A DNA stretch of 22,144 nucleotides from BTQM01 sp036985875 (GTDB taxonomy: Bacteria > Patescibacteriota > Minisyncoccia > Phycocordibacterales > UBA1539), in NCBI GenBank assembly GCA_036985875.1, contig BTQM01000009.1, positions 1-22,144 of the forward strand. Reading direction: 5' to 3'. Position 1 is the stretch's first letter. The number at the start of each line of letters is the position of its first letter. The translations under genes were made by a program, and so were the position numbers. Below are positions 21,564 to 22,144 of this stretch, piece by piece. The notes beneath the pieces are model-generated. The model was not told the origin of the DNA, ran no database searches, and saw only the letters and a program-made list of their open reading frames with translations.

Positions 21564-21675
21564 TTTTCCACTTACATCGGGCCGGGTCATATGGGGCAAA
21601 ACCCTGCATACCGCAAGAGGCGAATAGCAGGGACACTCTGAAAATTATAGAGCCCGGCCCGGTGTAAGTGGAAAA
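21564..21675. repeat. 112-nt branched palindromic element
   Basis: Outer arms of 23 nt (21564-21586 and 21653-21675) pair with one G-T. Inside lie CCCTGC/GCAGGG (21602-21607/21627-21632) and CTCT/AGAG (21636-21639/21649-21652), giving a multi-branched fold. The plan (outer stem plus inner hairpins) resembles that of the rnpB elements, but the sequence is different. Confidence 0.7.
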
Positions 21676-21752
21676 ACGCGTGTGGTCCATTAACGCAAAG
21701 CTGGTTCTTTATAAAATTTTTACTCCTCTATCAAAAAAATTTTATCCAGTCC

Positions 21753-21771
21753 TTATGTCCGCTGGACATAA
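21753..21771. other. 8-bp hairpin upstream of the response regulator
   Basis: TTATGTCC and GGACATAA are exact inverted complements around GCT, about 95 nt before the response-regulator start. This could be an operator or a weak terminator. Confidence 0.35.
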
Positions 21772-21866
21772 TAGCAAAATTAAGATAAAGTAGTTCTAAA
21801 ATTATTCTAGGAGAATGGTAAAATTGGAGTTTGTGGCGGGCGAGGTTGGTGAATTAACAATGCTAT

Positions 21867-22144
21867 ATGCGTATTTTAGTTGTTGAAGACGAAAAAGAGA
21901 TCAGTCATTTCTTAAAGGCCGCTTTGAAAGCCGAGTGTTTCGCCGTTGACGTGGCGGAGGACGGCGAAAATGGCTCTTTTTGGGGGCGCACCAATGATTA
22001 TGACGTGATAATACTGGACAACGTACTGCCTAAAAAAACAGGCCTTGAGGTGTGCAGGGAGATAAGGGAAAGCGGAAAAACGATGCCGATCCTTATACTC
22101 TCGGTCAAGTCAGACACAAGCACCAAGGTAGAATTTTTAAACGC
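21867..22144 (+). CDS. Response regulator receiver domain (partial, cut by window end)
   Basis: The first 92 codons encode a CheY-like receiver: MRILVVEDE with the acidic pocket (E7, D8), the phospho-acceptor D51 in IILDNVLP, and the switch residue S79 in LILSV. The window ends before the conserved Lys and any output domain; by its form it is most likely an OmpR-type regulator. I start at the ATG at 21867. Another ATG 7 nt upstream (21860) is out of frame and stops after eight codons. No Shine-Dalgarno is visible. It is divergent from the HAMP sensor operon, so a cognate kinase may lie beyond the window. Confidence 0.9.
   Translation, partial: MRILVVEDEKEISHFLKAALKAECFAVDVAEDGENGSFWGRTNDYDVIILDNVLPKKTGLEVCREIRESGKTMPILILSVKSDTSTKVEFLN

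Larger units (their letters stand above)
21265..21866. other. Gene-free region between the binding-protein operon and the response regulator
   Basis: I see no convincing gene. Structures present are a 112-nt branched palindrome (21564-21675), an 11-bp AT-only hairpin (21711-21721/21735-21745), an 8-bp hairpin TTATGTCC-GCT-GGACATAA (21753-21771), and a hairpin CTCAT/ATGAG near 21425. Short open frames on both strands run through the palindrome and lack any sign of being real. Confidence 0.5.

Noticed and set aside
21376..21690. Open frames of about 91 (+) and 104 (-) codons in the gap before the response regulator
   Set aside because: Both run through the 112-nt palindrome, overlap each other on opposite strands and have no recognisable domain or ribosome-binding signal.

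Overview
The window looks like part of a Candidate Phyla Radiation (Patescibacteria, probably Parcubacteria-like) chromosome. This is inferred from gene content, not from a marker tree. Pointers are a B12-dependent monomeric ribonucleotide reductase, a DUF4349-LemA-HtpX cluster, a secG / membrane-anchored peptide-binding protein / RNase J cluster with a long Arg-rich RNase J extension, several small proteins I cannot name, and start codons that mostly lack Shine-Dalgarno sequences.

Layout. 1-147: a perfect hairpin downstream of rnpB. 148-688 (-): RNase P RNA (rnpB), recognised by its conserved core and by pairings P1, P2 and P4. Three peripheral helices (P3, P19 and the P12 region) are each built from copies of one ~75-nt palindromic element. 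808-3093 (-): class II ribonucleotide reductase. 3247-4469 (-): a DUF192 protein and an unknown protein. 4666-5640: two small unknown proteins flanking tRNA-Ser(GGA). 5664-8093 (-): DUF4349 protein, LemA and HtpX, a membrane-quality-control-type operon with a good promoter. 8273-10350 (-): groES-groEL, with a terminator-like hairpin between the genes. The groES promoter shares its -35 region with a divergent promoter for an unknown Cys-rich protein (10491-11072, +). 11324-15595 (+): secG, a membrane-tethered family 5 solute-binding protein, and RNase J. 15596-16048: a gene-free stretch full of inverted repeats. 16049-17938 (+): an MFS transporter and a LOG-family protein, ended by a large two-way terminator. 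18024-21247 (-): an NMT1/SsuA-like binding protein, a HAMP sensor with no kinase domain, a DedA/VTT protein and a polytopic membrane protein; the last three overlap by 4 nt each. 21248-21866: a gene-free stretch with a 112-nt branched palindrome. 21867-end (+): the start of a response regulator, cut by the window edge.

How the parts relate. Most genes are housekeeping: RNA processing (rnpB, RNase J, tRNA-Ser), protein folding and membrane proteostasis (GroESL, HtpX, LemA), secretion (SecG) and dNTP synthesis. The right end looks like an envelope-sensing locus: a binding protein co-oriented with a HAMP receptor, divergent from a response regulator. The most unusual feature is the RNase P RNA with three copies of the same palindrome in its peripheral helices.
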